Below are positions 8,305 to 17,501 of a stretch of 64,000 bases of DNA, in pieces. This DNA comes from Paraferrimonas sp. SM1919 (GTDB lineage: Bacteria; Pseudomonadota; Gammaproteobacteria; Enterobacterales; Shewanellaceae). Below the pieces are notes generated by a model. That model saw only the letters and a list, made by a program, of their open reading frames with translations. It did not search any database and had not been told where the DNA came from. The DNA lies in contig NZ_WINH01000002.1 in NCBI RefSeq assembly GCF_010993985.1, positions 1-64,000 on the forward strand. The letters run 5' to 3'. Both the position numbers and the translations under genes were made by a program. Numbering within the stretch: the first letter of the stretch is position 1; every line of letters starts with the position of its first letter.

Positions 8305-10122
8305 ATGAAAGCGAATCTTACGGCCTTATTTAAATTTATTATTTTAGTCAGCGTGTTAGCGGTCTTGATTAGCTATCGCTATTTTTTGTTTTTCCCTGAT
8401 ACCCCGTACGAACTTTGGCAAACAAGCTATACGGTTGCGAGCTTGTTTAGCCATTTAACCTTACTGACTTTGCTCGCTTCTTTGCCCTTGCTGGTGTTAA
8501 CTTGGCTGCCTAGCCGTGCATTTAAAACTATTGCAGCCATTTGGGCTACCTTAGGTTTATTGCTGTTGTTAATTGATACCACTGTGTTTGAGTTCTATCG
8601 CTTTCATTTGAATTTAGCCATTTTACAAATGTTTATGACGGGCGAAGTGATCACCCTTGATTGGATGGCGTGGCTGGCCTTTTTCGTTTGTTTTGGACTA
8701 GGTAGTTATGGCCTGTGGCGCGCGTATCAATGGTTGGCTAGTAAAAACGTTGGTAAACTGCCTAAGTACTTTTGGTCTAGCTTTTTAGTTTGCTTACTCT
8801 ATTCCCATGGCAGCAGTATTTGGGCGAATGGCATTGGTTTCCAACCTTTGAAAGTCGTGGATTTATATTTACCTGCTTATTATCCCTCTACTGCTCGAAC
8901 TCTATTAAATGATTTGGGATTGATTGACCTTAAAAAACTAGAGGCCAATCAAGCCAAGAAGCCGGCTTTTACCGCAAAGCAGAATTATCCCACTCAGCCT
9001 TTAGTGACAGAAGCTATCGCCCAGCCTAAAGATATTATGTTGGTGGTGGTCGATACTTGGCGCTTTGACTCACTAACCAATGAGTCGATGCCGTTTCTTT
9101 ATGATGCCGCCAAACAGGGGCTGAATTTCCAAAAACACCGGTCATCGGGTAACGCCACTCGTATGAGTATGTTTGGTATGTTTTATGGTTTGCCTGGTGG
9201 CTATTGGGAAACCTTTTTAGCTAACAAAAGGGCACCAATTTTAGTCGAGCGTATGCAAGAGTTGAATTATGACATGGGCATTTTTGCTTCAGCGCAATTA
9301 GAGTTTCCAGAATTTAATCGTACCTTGTTTGCCAGCATTGATAATTTACGAATCCGCACCGAGGGCGAAACCCCGGCAGCAAGGGATAGGCAGATGGTGG
9401 ATGATTGGAAAGCTTGGTATCAGCAACCAAGCGACGACCCAAGATTCTCATTTTTGTTTTTTGATGCCGTACATGGTTACGATTTTCCCGAGGATTACCC
9501 CCATAAGAAACAGCCTATGGTTGAGGCCAATTCTCCCTTTGGCCGCGGCCCAGACGTTGACCCAACGCCTTTGCTGAATCGCTATTTAACCAGTGTTCAT
9601 TATGTGGATTCGTTACTGGCAGAAGTGGCCGAGACCCTTGATAAGCAAGGCCGGCTAGACAACACAGTGATTATTGTCACCAGTGATCACGGTGACTCTA
9701 TTAATGACTATGGGCTTAATTACTGGGGGCATGGTAGTAGCTTTAGTGATCCGCAAGTGCATGTGCCTTTGGTAATGTTTGGTGCAGGGGTAGCACCATC
9801 GGATGAAGCGCTAACCAAGTTATCTACTCACTATGATTTACCAGTAACCATTTTGAAAAATTACCTTGGGGTCACTAGTGATCCTGCTAGTTATGCCATT
9901 GGCGTGGACTTATTTGAATCCTTACCAGAGCGTAAGTTTTCATTGGTGACTGACAACCATCGTAAGGATGCTTTAGTGAGTGATGATGGCGTGTTTGTGA
10001 TTGGTGGCAATGGCTTGTATCAGAATTTAGATAGTCAAAGTCAGCCCACCCAAACCCAAAAGCTAGATAAAGACAAAATGAAGTACCTAATTGAAGTGTT
10101 ATCTAGGTTTAATGGGAAGTAA
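8305..10122 (+). CDS. yejM: YejM/LapC/PbgA-like membrane protein (DUF3413 plus sulfatase fold)
   Basis: A 605-residue inner-membrane protein with five N-terminal membrane segments (about 10-30, 45-66, 72-92, 120-140, 156-173) and a periplasmic alkaline-phosphatase/sulfatase-fold domain. It matches E. coli YejM (LapC, PbgA) in length, topology and blocks such as LLIDTTVF, RFHLN and SSGNAT. YejM tunes lipopolysaccharide synthesis by controlling LpxC turnover through LapB. Unlike the E. coli protein, this one keeps metal-site-like residues of the fold: Asp250, Thr285 in SSGNAT, Asp461-His462 in SDHGD, and His476. It could therefore still be an active enzyme. The gene stands alone between two repeat blocks. 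Confidence 0.85.
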   Translation: MKANLTALFKFIILVSVLAVLISYRYFLFFPDTPYELWQTSYTVASLFSHLTLLTLLASLPLLVLTWLPSRAFKTIAAIWATLGLLLLLIDTTVFEFYRFHLNLAILQMFMTGEVITLDWMAWLAFFVCFGLGSYGLWRAYQWLASKNVGKLPKYFWSSFLVCLLYSHGSSIWANGIGFQPLKVVDLYLPAYYPSTARTLLNDLGLIDLKKLEANQAKKPAFTAKQNYPTQPLVTEAIAQPKDIMLVVVDTWRFDSLTNESMPFLYDAAKQGLNFQKHRSSGNATRMSMFGMFYGLPGGYWETFLANKRAPILVERMQELNYDMGIFASAQLEFPEFNRTLFASIDNLRIRTEGETPAARDRQMVDDWKAWYQQPSDDPRFSFLFFDAVHGYDFPEDYPHKKQPMVEANSPFGRGPDVDPTPLLNRYLTSVHYVDSLLAEVAETLDKQGRLDNTVIIVTSDHGDSINDYGLNYWGHGSSFSDPQVHVPLVMFGAGVAPSDEALTKLSTHYDLPVTILKNYLGVTSDPASYAIGVDLFESLPERKFSLVTDNHRKDALVSDDGVFVIGGNGLYQNLDSQSQPTQTQKLDKDKMKYLIEVLSRFNGK

Positions 10123-10415
10123 AACAGCACGCTGCTGCGCACCTACAGCTTACTGGACGGGCTTTGCCCTACAGGACGCCACTTCGTGGCTACAGTTGAA
10201 GTCGAAGGCCAAACGGCGAAGGTCGAACGCAGTAAAAAGCTTTCGACTTTAGACATTCGACTTTCTTCGGTTATGCTGTAGGCCGTGCTCGTCACTCGAG
10301 CTACGCAGTAGCGTTCTCGAAGGCGAAGCCGCTCTCGCGTCTCGTATCTGTCCTCCGTAATCCAACGTTTAGACTATATTCAAATACCCTATAGCTTGCT
10401 TATTAGGAGTGGTAT
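10123..10415. repeat. Intergenic repeat block R2
   Basis: About 290 bases of repeat DNA. It contains the GTCGAA...AAACGGC...TTCGAC element (about 10199-10265). It also has a 43-base block at 10294-10336 that is identical to 11294-11336. A GGACGCCACTTCGTGG phrase near 10173 is shared with the first gap of the window. The final 30 bases should hold the start region of the glycosylase gene, including AGGAGTG as its ribosome binding site. Confidence 0.75.
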
Positions 10416-11036
10416 TTGACGCCCTTTAGTTTTACTAAATCACTGGCGAATATCAGCTTTGCTAATGCTTTTAATCCCTATAGAGATTGCTGCCCTCAGT
10501 ATGATTATTTTGATGCTGCAGCCCATAGACGCAGCTTATTAAGAAATATGCTGATTGCGGCACAGAAAGTCGATGTAGATGCGATTTGGATTGGCAGAGA
10601 TTTAGGTTATCTAGGTGGCAGACGCACAGGCTTGGCATTAACCGATGATGTACATTATGCCGACCACGCCAGTCGTTGGGGGCTTGATGTTAAGCGCACC
10701 ACTAAGGGCAGTGCCGTGCCCGAACGCACCGCCAATTATGTATGGCGATTATTAGATAACATTAACCAGCCCATTTTTATGTGGAATGTCTTTCCACTGC
10801 ATCCGCACCTTGCTGACATGCCTTTTACTAACCGCAGCCACAATGCCCATGAGCGGGATACTGGCATACAGGTACTAGCCGAGCTGGTGGATTTATTAAA
10901 ACCAAAACGCATTATTGCCATCGGCAATGATGCCGATATTGCCGCTAATAAACTGGGCATAAACCCAATCAAAGTCAGACATCCCAGTTATGGTGGCCAA
11001 AGCCAGTTTTTACAACAGATGAGAAAGATATACTGA
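10416..11036 (+). CDS. Uracil-DNA glycosylase family protein
   Basis: A 206-residue protein of the uracil-DNA glycosylase superfamily. The WIGRDLGYLGGRRTG block (about 57-71) corresponds to the glycosylase motif I region (G-x-x-PGY-x-G-xxTG), and RHPSYGG near the C-terminus corresponds to the HPS motif that inserts into DNA. MWNVFPLHPH in the middle fits the conserved core strand. It lacks the classical Family 1 water-activating motif, and none of the iron-sulfur cysteine pattern is obvious. It may be a divergent base-excision enzyme, or a family member with another role. The start is a TTG preceded by AGGAGTG at good spacing. No operon partner is seen. Confidence 0.75.
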   Translation: MTPFSFTKSLANISFANAFNPYRDCCPQYDYFDAAAHRRSLLRNMLIAAQKVDVDAIWIGRDLGYLGGRRTGLALTDDVHYADHASRWGLDVKRTTKGSAVPERTANYVWRLLDNINQPIFMWNVFPLHPHLADMPFTNRSHNAHERDTGIQVLAELVDLLKPKRIIAIGNDADIAANKLGINPIKVRHPSYGGQSQFLQQMRKIY

Positions 11037-11361
11037 GAAGCGAGAACGCCACTGCGTGGCTCGAGGGCGGCTGCGCCTACGAGATCGCTTCGCTGCGAGA
11101 AAGTAGCACGGAACTTCGTTCCTACAGTTGAAGTCGAATGTCAAACGGCAAAAGTCGAACGAAGTAAATAGCATTAGACTTCATACGTTCGACTTTCTTC
11201 GTTCTTATCGCTGTAGCAAACGTAGTTTGCGTGCCGTAGTCACGAAGTGACGTCCAGTAGCGTAGCGTGCTGTAGGCTTTAGCCGTGCTAACAACTCGAG
11301 CTACGCAGTAGCGTTCTCGAAGGCGAAGCCGCTCTCAAATCTCGCTTCTGTAATCTACCGA
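11037..11361. repeat. Intergenic repeat block R3
   Basis: About 325 bases of repeat DNA between convergent genes. It holds the longest version of the family: the paired GTCGAATG...GTTCGAC element (about 11132-11202), the 41-base block (11246-11286) and the 43-base block (11294-11336) that is identical to one in R2. No gene is seen. Confidence 0.75.
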
Positions 11362-13587
11362 TTACTCAAACAAGTAATTCACTTCGATGCCAATTACGCG
11401 ACCTTTTTGCATTGGGCCCCATTTGTTTGAAGTAATGTTACCGTAGCGGGCTTCATCTAGTAGGTTTTTACCGTACAGGCCTACGCGCATATCGCCGTCG
11501 CTATTGTTCCACTCAACTTTAGCAGTAAGTTCATTCGACTCAGGGAAGTAAGACAGGTTGTCGTCCGAGTAGGCGTTTTTGTCACGGTATGAGTAACCTA
11601 CGCGGTACACCATGAAGCCAGCACTATCCATTTCTTGGGTGTAGTCACCTGATAAGGTGTAGCTGATAGGCGCAAGCCTTGGTAAATCATCACCAAACTG
11701 AGCCGCATGCTGCTCGTTACGGCGAGTATATTTACCGTTTAACCAAGTAAATGAACCCATAATATTGAAGTTATCGGTAATACTGGCAATGAAGTCGGTT
11801 TCAATACCTTGGATTTCCACATCACCAGCATTTAGAGTGGCCTGCAGTACTACTACATCTGGATCGGGCACGTTGATTTCTGATTGCTTGTCTTTAATGT
11901 CAGCAAAGAAATAAGCCGCGTTCCAACGTAATTTGTTATCTAACAGGTCAGACTTAAAACCAAACTCATAGGTGTCTTGGCCTTCCGCATTAGTTGGTCC
12001 AGGCGAGTATAGGTTTGGCTTAGCGTTACGGAAGTTAACCCCACCACTTCTAAAGCCCTTGGTCCAAAAGCTGTACAGCAACACATCATCATTGTACTTA
12101 TAGTCTACGCCTAGTTTCGGCGTCACACTGTTCCAGTCCCTTGCTAAGTTTTGCCACTTGCCTTCACAGGTATAAGTGCCTACGTCCTGACAAAAGCCGT
12201 TACTCGAATCAATGATTTGCGCTTGCTTATCTTCATAGGTATAACGCGCCCCACCGGATACCGACAGCTTTTCGGTTAGCTGATAATCGGCACTAACAAA
12301 CGCCCCTTGAGACACATGCTCCATGGTACCACCCAGAACAAATTTAAGGGCGCCACCGGCCACAAAACGGTCTTCAAGGTATTTAATGTTTTGTTTGAAG
12401 TAGTAGTGACCTACGGTTAAATCAAGGTCGCCATCTAGGTAGCTGGTCGCGTATCTTAATTCGTTACTGATTTGGTCTTGTACTGTAGTACCGCCCACTT
12501 CAAAAATAGGGGTGCTAGAGCCATCAAGGTCGGTGGCACTGGCAAAGTCGATATCACGGTAGGCAAAAATATTGGTAATGCTGCTGGTATCTGACAGGTT
12601 GAAGTTGGTTTCAAAAATAGCATGCTGCCACTTGCCATCGGTAAATGAACCACCGTCTGGTGAGGTGGTAAATTTACCGGTTTGCTGGTCTAGGTATTCG
12701 CCTTTGGCGGGATCAATTACGGTAGTAAGGGTTTGCCAAACACCGCCATCACCTTTTACTGAGCCAGACTCGCCAATTAGGGTAAATTGTAGGTCTTCTG
12801 TGGCATCATAAACTAAGGTGCCGCGCATAAAGGTGGTATCTAAGGCACCTACGGTTTTGTTGTTAGGGGTTAGGTATTCTACGCCCTCTAAGTGGCCAGT
12901 TCCGTTATTAGTGAAGTAGCCATTATCATTGTTATGGTAGGCCACAACTTTACCGTAAAGTTTGTTATCAATTAGGCTACCTTCCAAAGTACCCGCATAG
13001 GTATATTCTTGATGGTCGGTTGCTTGAATGCGTAACTTACCACCAAAATCACCCGTAGGGCGCTTAGTACGAATAGATACCGCACCACCGGTTACGTTAC
13101 GGCCGAATAATAGGCCTTGGGGACCACGCAGTACTTCTACCGATTCCACATCGAACATATCCATGACTACGCCATAACTGACCCCTAAAAACATACCATC
13201 GACAAAGGTCCCTACTGTCGGGTCCACCGATGGGATGGATGAGTTAATGCCTTGACCACGGAATGAGAAGTTTTGCACCCCAGGGAAAGTACCCACTTCT
13301 TCAAATTGGACACCAGGGCTTGAGTAGGATAGGTCACTTAGATCAGTCACATTAAGGGCATCAAGTTGATCTTCACCCATAACGGTGACCGATAACGGGG
13401 TATCTTGTACTGGCTCTGCTTTTAACTTTTTGCGAGACTTAACTTCGATCACTTCCATTAAGGCTGCCGAGCCTTTCGCTTTTTTGGTTGGTTGTTCAGC
13501 TGCAATCGCTAACTGGCTAGAGCCAATACTAGTGATTGCGATCGCTACTGAAGTACTGAGTAATGTCTTTCGCGCTGGGAATCTCAT
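11362..13587 (-). CDS. TonB-dependent outer-membrane receptor
   Basis: A large outer-membrane transporter that imports a ligand using TonB energy. It has a signal peptide, a plug domain near the N-terminus (with FRGQGINSS, FVDGMFLG and the VEVLRGPQGLLFGRN motif) and a 22-strand-type barrel ending in NYLFE, with the expected terminal aromatic. The plug style (GINSSIPSVDPTVGTFVDG) is typical of receptors in marine bacteria that import organic substrates rather than simple siderophores, but the ligand cannot be predicted. I chose the internal ATG at 13587 because AAGGAAG lies four bases before it; an upstream ATG adds seven residues without a good site. Several long frames on the other strand are shadows. 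Confidence 0.9.
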   Translation of the reverse strand: MRFPARKTLLSTSVAIAITSIGSSQLAIAAEQPTKKAKGSAALMEVIEVKSRKKLKAEPVQDTPLSVTVMGEDQLDALNVTDLSDLSYSSPGVQFEEVGTFPGVQNFSFRGQGINSSIPSVDPTVGTFVDGMFLGVSYGVVMDMFDVESVEVLRGPQGLLFGRNVTGGAVSIRTKRPTGDFGGKLRIQATDHQEYTYAGTLEGSLIDNKLYGKVVAYHNNDNGYFTNNGTGHLEGVEYLTPNNKTVGALDTTFMRGTLVYDATEDLQFTLIGESGSVKGDGGVWQTLTTVIDPAKGEYLDQQTGKFTTSPDGGSFTDGKWQHAIFETNFNLSDTSSITNIFAYRDIDFASATDLDGSSTPIFEVGGTTVQDQISNELRYATSYLDGDLDLTVGHYYFKQNIKYLEDRFVAGGALKFVLGGTMEHVSQGAFVSADYQLTEKLSVSGGARYTYEDKQAQIIDSSNGFCQDVGTYTCEGKWQNLARDWNSVTPKLGVDYKYNDDVLLYSFWTKGFRSGGVNFRNAKPNLYSPGPTNAEGQDTYEFGFKSDLLDNKLRWNAAYFFADIKDKQSEINVPDPDVVVLQATLNAGDVEIQGIETDFIASITDNFNIMGSFTWLNGKYTRRNEQHAAQFGDDLPRLAPISYTLSGDYTQEMDSAGFMVYRVGYSYRDKNAYSDDNLSYFPESNELTAKVEWNNSDGDMRVGLYGKNLLDEARYGNITSNKWGPMQKGRVIGIEVNYLFE

Positions 13588-13608
13588 AAACTTCCTTATT
13601 TTTATCAT

Positions 13609-14007
13609 TTTTTGTAATTATGTTTCTAGGCATACTCCTTAATTGCCTAGATATTTCTGAGCATTCTTTGACCCAGAAGTAAAAAAATTAGCACGGGCAA
13701 TAGCCCTAAACAATGATTAATAACCGTAAAAACAGGAGGTTAGACCTCAGTGTTTAGTGCTGATATTTGCTTAGAGTGAGGTTTTTATGGCTGTTTTATG
13801 GGGGGTGAAAAATAACAAAAAAGCAGTTTTGTTGGCGGTTCTGTTGAGTAGCGATCATCAATACAAATTGTTTTATGATTTTTTATAATCAACTATCTAG
13901 TTGAGCTCATTACAGATGAATAATCTTAAATCGTGGCAAATTAAAAGCCTTGAAAGATAGGCAGTAATTGAATTTAAGCCCATCGGATACTTTACAGGGG
14001 TTAACAG
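13609..14007. other. Intergenic region between the TonB receptor and bcsG
   Basis: About 400 AT-rich bases without a gene. It must hold the receptor promoter (minus strand) and the end of the bcsG message. A possible loose hairpin with arms ACCTCA and TGAGGT followed by Ts lies around 13745-13786 on the plus strand. I see nothing else that I can support. Confidence 0.35.
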
Positions 14008-15639
14008 CTACTTATTGTTTTCAGGGTACATTTGCCAGGATTGATTATCAAAGCTGTAATATTGCCGACCATTTAGTTGTACTATTGTGGTTGATTGAGT
14101 TTGTGATACATGAGGTGTGGTCGGGGTATTAGCGGTTAAGAGTTCTAAGGTTGTTGGCCTATTGTGATACAGTTCAGAGCTGATCACGTTAGCAATGATT
14201 TGACTGATTGCTAAATAGCTGGTGCTTTGGGTTAGTGTTATTTGTGAGCGTGACGCTAATTGAAAATCACCAAAAAATTTTATACCAACAGGAACATGGG
14301 TGATCCCTTTGGTAGGAACCTCTCGCACACCGGAAAGTTGAAATTTGTTTGCTTGAATAGCGGAGCCATGTTCTGGCACAAAAATCACCATGACATTTCG
14401 ATTACTTTTTTCAAGATTGATAAAAAATTGTTCGAGATTGTCCAGTAACCGAGCTTGCTGTTGTCTATAGCTTAAGGCTCTATCATCGGTTTTGCTTTGC
14501 AATCGATTACCATCGTGAATACTAATGCTATTGTATAAGCTAACCTTCGGAGATTGAGGCTCCAACTTAAGCCATCTATCGAGTACGACTTGATCATCAT
14601 ACACAAGACTGCCATCAAATGAGTACTGAAAAGCTGGAAGGTCGGCAGTGGTAACACTCGTGCTTAAAGGGCCTATGTTGTTGGCAATATGTTTGTTAAA
14701 GCCATCAAACTCACCATTATGATTCATAAAAATTTCACTTTTAAACCCCAATAGCTCAAGTTGCTTAAATAAAGAGCATTGCTCGTACGCTTGTTGAAAA
14801 AGATCGTTGTGAGGTTGTTGGCCACAGTTTGCCCTTAATAGCCTAATAACGGCAGGGCCACTGTAACTGGTGGCGGAATTAAAATTCGAGAATAAAATGT
14901 CGAATTGTTTTAAAAGAGGGTGGGATAAATTGCCGCTATGAGCCAAATCTTCCCAAGAAATGGAGCAGATATTTAACAGTAAAATATCAAAATTAGGGGG
15001 TAAATTTGGTTTGTCCACTTGATTTAATGGTGAAGATAGCGTGGATTGTTCATAGAAAAACTGACTCAGATAATTATTGATTTGCTCGGAGGTAAAGTTG
15101 CTATTGGCCGGATATTGTTCAGCAACAACAGATGGCTGGGTATGAGAGGGAGTTGAGGTGGTTAATGGCTGAGTAGATGATGCAACGTTCTGCCAATGTA
15201 ATCCAGTGCGACTGATGGAAACGATGGCCATGGCAGTAATAAGCAGTAACGATAACCTAAGTATTTGCCTCAAGTATAAGTAGCCACAAATAATAACGAA
15301 GACAATGAGCAAGTAATCCCAATTTAAGCTATCAAGCAATAATTGCATGATATAGCTGTCATCCATTTGCTTAACCTGTGCCCATTGATTGATCAGCGTT
15401 ATTATGGGAGGGAAGTAAGAATCATAATAAAGCAATGCTATGGCTAAGGGTATTGCTATCGATTGTTTTAGTATGTTGAGCCAATAGTAATAGCTGGGGA
15501 TAGCAACGAGGCACAATAATCCAAAATTATAAAGCGGGCTAAAATCAATTGCTTGAAGGTTAAAAAGTACCAGCTTAAAGGTGAAGTAGGTGGTCCACCA
15601 ACCTATCGAAAATTTTGTAAGAGTAGGGTTTACTTTCAT
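14008..15639 (-). CDS. bcsG: Cellulose phosphoethanolamine transferase BcsG
   Basis: A 543-residue inner-membrane enzyme that transfers phosphoethanolamine from phospholipid to nascent cellulose in the periplasm. Four or five membrane segments (about 18-60, 62-82, 108-124, 127-143) precede an alkaline-phosphatase-fold domain. The motifs align closely with E. coli BcsG: NICSISW with zinc ligand Cys225, SATSYSGP with nucleophile Ser260, and PEHG with Glu423 and His424. The CGQ segment and the FDGS...YDD block also match. All catalytic residues are therefore kept. It is the last gene of the bcsE-bcsF-bcsG operon; the gap to bcsF is two bases, so the genes are translationally close. Confidence 0.95.
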   Translation of the reverse strand: MKVNPTLTKFSIGWWTTYFTFKLVLFNLQAIDFSPLYNFGLLCLVAIPSYYYWLNILKQSIAIPLAIALLYYDSYFPPIITLINQWAQVKQMDDSYIMQLLLDSLNWDYLLIVFVIICGYLYLRQILRLSLLLITAMAIVSISRTGLHWQNVASSTQPLTTSTPSHTQPSVVAEQYPANSNFTSEQINNYLSQFFYEQSTLSSPLNQVDKPNLPPNFDILLLNICSISWEDLAHSGNLSHPLLKQFDILFSNFNSATSYSGPAVIRLLRANCGQQPHNDLFQQAYEQCSLFKQLELLGFKSEIFMNHNGEFDGFNKHIANNIGPLSTSVTTADLPAFQYSFDGSLVYDDQVVLDRWLKLEPQSPKVSLYNSISIHDGNRLQSKTDDRALSYRQQQARLLDNLEQFFINLEKSNRNVMVIFVPEHGSAIQANKFQLSGVREVPTKGITHVPVGIKFFGDFQLASRSQITLTQSTSYLAISQIIANVISSELYHNRPTTLELLTANTPTTPHVSQTQSTTIVQLNGRQYYSFDNQSWQMYPENNK

Positions 15640-15641
15640 GT

Positions 15642-15794
15642 TTATAACTTAGTCGATTTTAATAGCTTTGGTCGATTATTTAGTTTTTTCAAAACGGCTT
15701 TAAGTATTCGCAACAGCATTGAACAGGCTATTCCTAAGAAAAATCCAATAATTAAAAAAATAGCAGCGGTACTCATAAAGTCATTAATGTTCAT
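15642..15794 (-). CDS. bcsF: Small membrane protein BcsF of the cellulose secretion system
   Basis: A 50-residue frame between bcsE and bcsG. It reads MNINDFMSTAAIFLIIGFFL at the N-terminus, then a short continuation of the membrane helix and a basic tail rich in Lys and Arg. This is the BcsF layout: one transmembrane helix and a positively charged cytoplasmic tail (E. coli BcsF has 63 residues). BcsF recruits BcsE to the cellulose synthase at the membrane. The start codon overlaps the bcsE stop in an ATGA, and the stop lies two bases before bcsG. Position and topology make the call; sequence identity to known BcsF is low. Confidence 0.85.
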   Translation of the reverse strand: MNINDFMSTAAIFLIIGFFLGIACSMLLRILKAVLKKLNNRPKLLKSTKL

Positions 15795-17197
15795 ATGTCA
15801 TCCCAGTTAACCTGTTGTGGACTCGATTTAGAAAATGGAGTGGTTTGCATCAGTGGTGGGCTGACATGATTGTCTTTGACATTTTGCTGCTGTTCAATAA
15901 AGGGGTGGATCTGCGCTGCTGTAGTATAAAAGTGCTGGCTATAAAACAGCGATGAAGCTTCTATTATGGAAACATTGGTTAATGCGGTGGGTATTTCTGA
16001 AACTCTTAATATGCTGAAAAATATTAGAATTTTCCCGTCATGTTGACAGGCTATGTCGCCTTTTCTTTGAAACTTTAGGTATGAACAGGCTTTTTGTATA
16101 GGAACGCTGGAAAAGGGCGTGAGTACAACTAAGGCAAATTCTATATGTGAATTTTGATAGGTCTCAAGGGCTTTGGCGACGGACGACTTAAACTTATCAA
16201 AGTCAATAAACCCCATTTGTTGTATAGGGCCTTGATAGAGTTTTAATAACTCATTTGCTTGGAGATAACTGGCCGGCATTGATAACAAGCGATTAAGTTG
16301 TATTTGGTCATTTAAGATGGCTTCACTGTAGTTATGCTTCAAAATACATTGAGCCCCAGCCGTGATAAGCATATGGAAATCACTATAGCGAATACAAGGA
16401 GTAAGCTCTTTGACTAGAATTTTTAGGCTTTCACCGAACTTGTTTTTAAGCTTTACAATAGATTGAGCTAGAGTTGCGATTTTATCGAAGCGTTGACATG
16501 GTAAGACGATGACACAGTTTTGACTTTGATCGAGCTCATCTACGGGGATCTGCAAACCTTGAAATGTTTGATAACCATGACCTTCAATGAAATCGGCAGA
16601 AGCCACATAGTCACTGATGAATACCGGACAGACTTGGATGGATTGTTGCGTTTGAACGTGATTATCAAGCAAGAATAGTTTGTTGCGTAATTGAGCTAAA
16701 TGCGCTTTATAAGTGATGACTTTACTGAATAATCTGCCCTCTACATATCTAATTGTCGTTATCAGGTAATATGATTGCGTAAGATAAGCTTCTATTTTCT
16801 CTAGGTTAATGGGGGTAATAGGACCAATTAACACTAGGCTGATGCTGTTAAAATGCTGCAAGATCTCAATGCAAGCTAAGTTTAATTGCTCAATAGCTAG
16901 CTTCTGTGAATCAATAATTAAATAGCTATGCTGCGTTTGTGATAATGGGATCCTTTTAATGTCTGCAATGAATTCTGTAAGCTCAAGATCGTCATTAGGA
17001 ACAAGTATTTCTTTAAACCATTTGTTTAAGGTATCAGCTGCGTGGTCACCGAGTTGTGCCGCTGACCTTAAAGAGCGGCTACTTAAGTGGCAGATTAACC
17101 TATCAAATTGAACTTTTGCTAACGGAATCGTAAGTTGCTTGTCAATTAAATGAGTCAGTACCTGCCAATTGTCAAAATGAATTACTTGATGTGTCAT
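15791..17197 (-). CDS. bcsE: Cyclic-di-GMP-binding cellulose regulator BcsE
   Basis: A 468-residue cytoplasmic protein that binds c-di-GMP through its GIL domain and raises cellulose output, as part of the BcsE-BcsF-BcsG group. The degenerate receiver-like region carries TPCIRYSD (about 266-273), characteristic of BcsE. The RKGD at 378-381 fits the RxGD c-di-GMP-binding motif of GIL domains. The protein is shorter than the 523-residue E. coli form, mainly in the N-terminal part. It is the first gene of the minus-strand operon and faces bcsR across 94 bases, so one promoter region probably serves both arms of the cellulose cluster. Confidence 0.9.
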   Translation of the reverse strand: MTHQVIHFDNWQVLTHLIDKQLTIPLAKVQFDRLICHLSSRSLRSAAQLGDHAADTLNKWFKEILVPNDDLELTEFIADIKRIPLSQTQHSYLIIDSQKLAIEQLNLACIEILQHFNSISLVLIGPITPINLEKIEAYLTQSYYLITTIRYVEGRLFSKVITYKAHLAQLRNKLFLLDNHVQTQQSIQVCPVFISDYVASADFIEGHGYQTFQGLQIPVDELDQSQNCVIVLPCQRFDKIATLAQSIVKLKNKFGESLKILVKELTPCIRYSDFHMLITAGAQCILKHNYSEAILNDQIQLNRLLSMPASYLQANELLKLYQGPIQQMGFIDFDKFKSSVAKALETYQNSHIEFALVVLTPFSSVPIQKACSYLKFQRKGDIACQHDGKILIFFSILRVSEIPTALTNVSIIEASSLFYSQHFYTTAAQIHPFIEQQQNVKDNHVSPPLMQTTPFSKSSPQQVNWDDI

Positions 17198-17291
17198 TGT
17201 ATGAAAAGAATACCAGCTATGTGTCAGTCCACTTTATTTAGAATAGTCTATTATTTGAGGATGATATGGTAATAATGATACCTCACCGACT

Positions 17292-17501
17292 ATGCGAGAT
17301 AACTCAGAAGAGATAAGCCAATTACTGCGAGGCTTTGGCGATGTAGAGTTACAATATAAGGACTTAGTAAAACAAACTGAAATAAAAGACCTTGCACAAA
17401 GGTGGCGGTTTATTGCCCAAGTAAAACACTCTAGATCGGATTTTGGGCCGATAATTTATGTGAAAACGAGCTTTAGCTATTATGGCAATCCTATCCGTTA
17501 G
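17292..17501 (+). CDS. bcsR: Cellulose biosynthesis protein BcsR
   Basis: A 69-residue protein matching BcsR (YhjR), which in E. coli binds BcsQ and helps assemble the cellulose secretion complex. The core LLRGFGDVELQYKDL followed by LAQRWRFIAQ matches the family pattern of Leu, Phe, Ile-x-Tyr-x-Asp and Arg-Trp. It is the first gene of the plus-strand operon, directly divergent from bcsE. It overlaps bcsQ by 20 bases, which suggests coupled translation. The ribosome binding site is weak. Confidence 0.82.
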   Translation: MRDNSEEISQLLRGFGDVELQYKDLVKQTEIKDLAQRWRFIAQVKHSRSDFGPIIYVKTSFSYYGNPIR

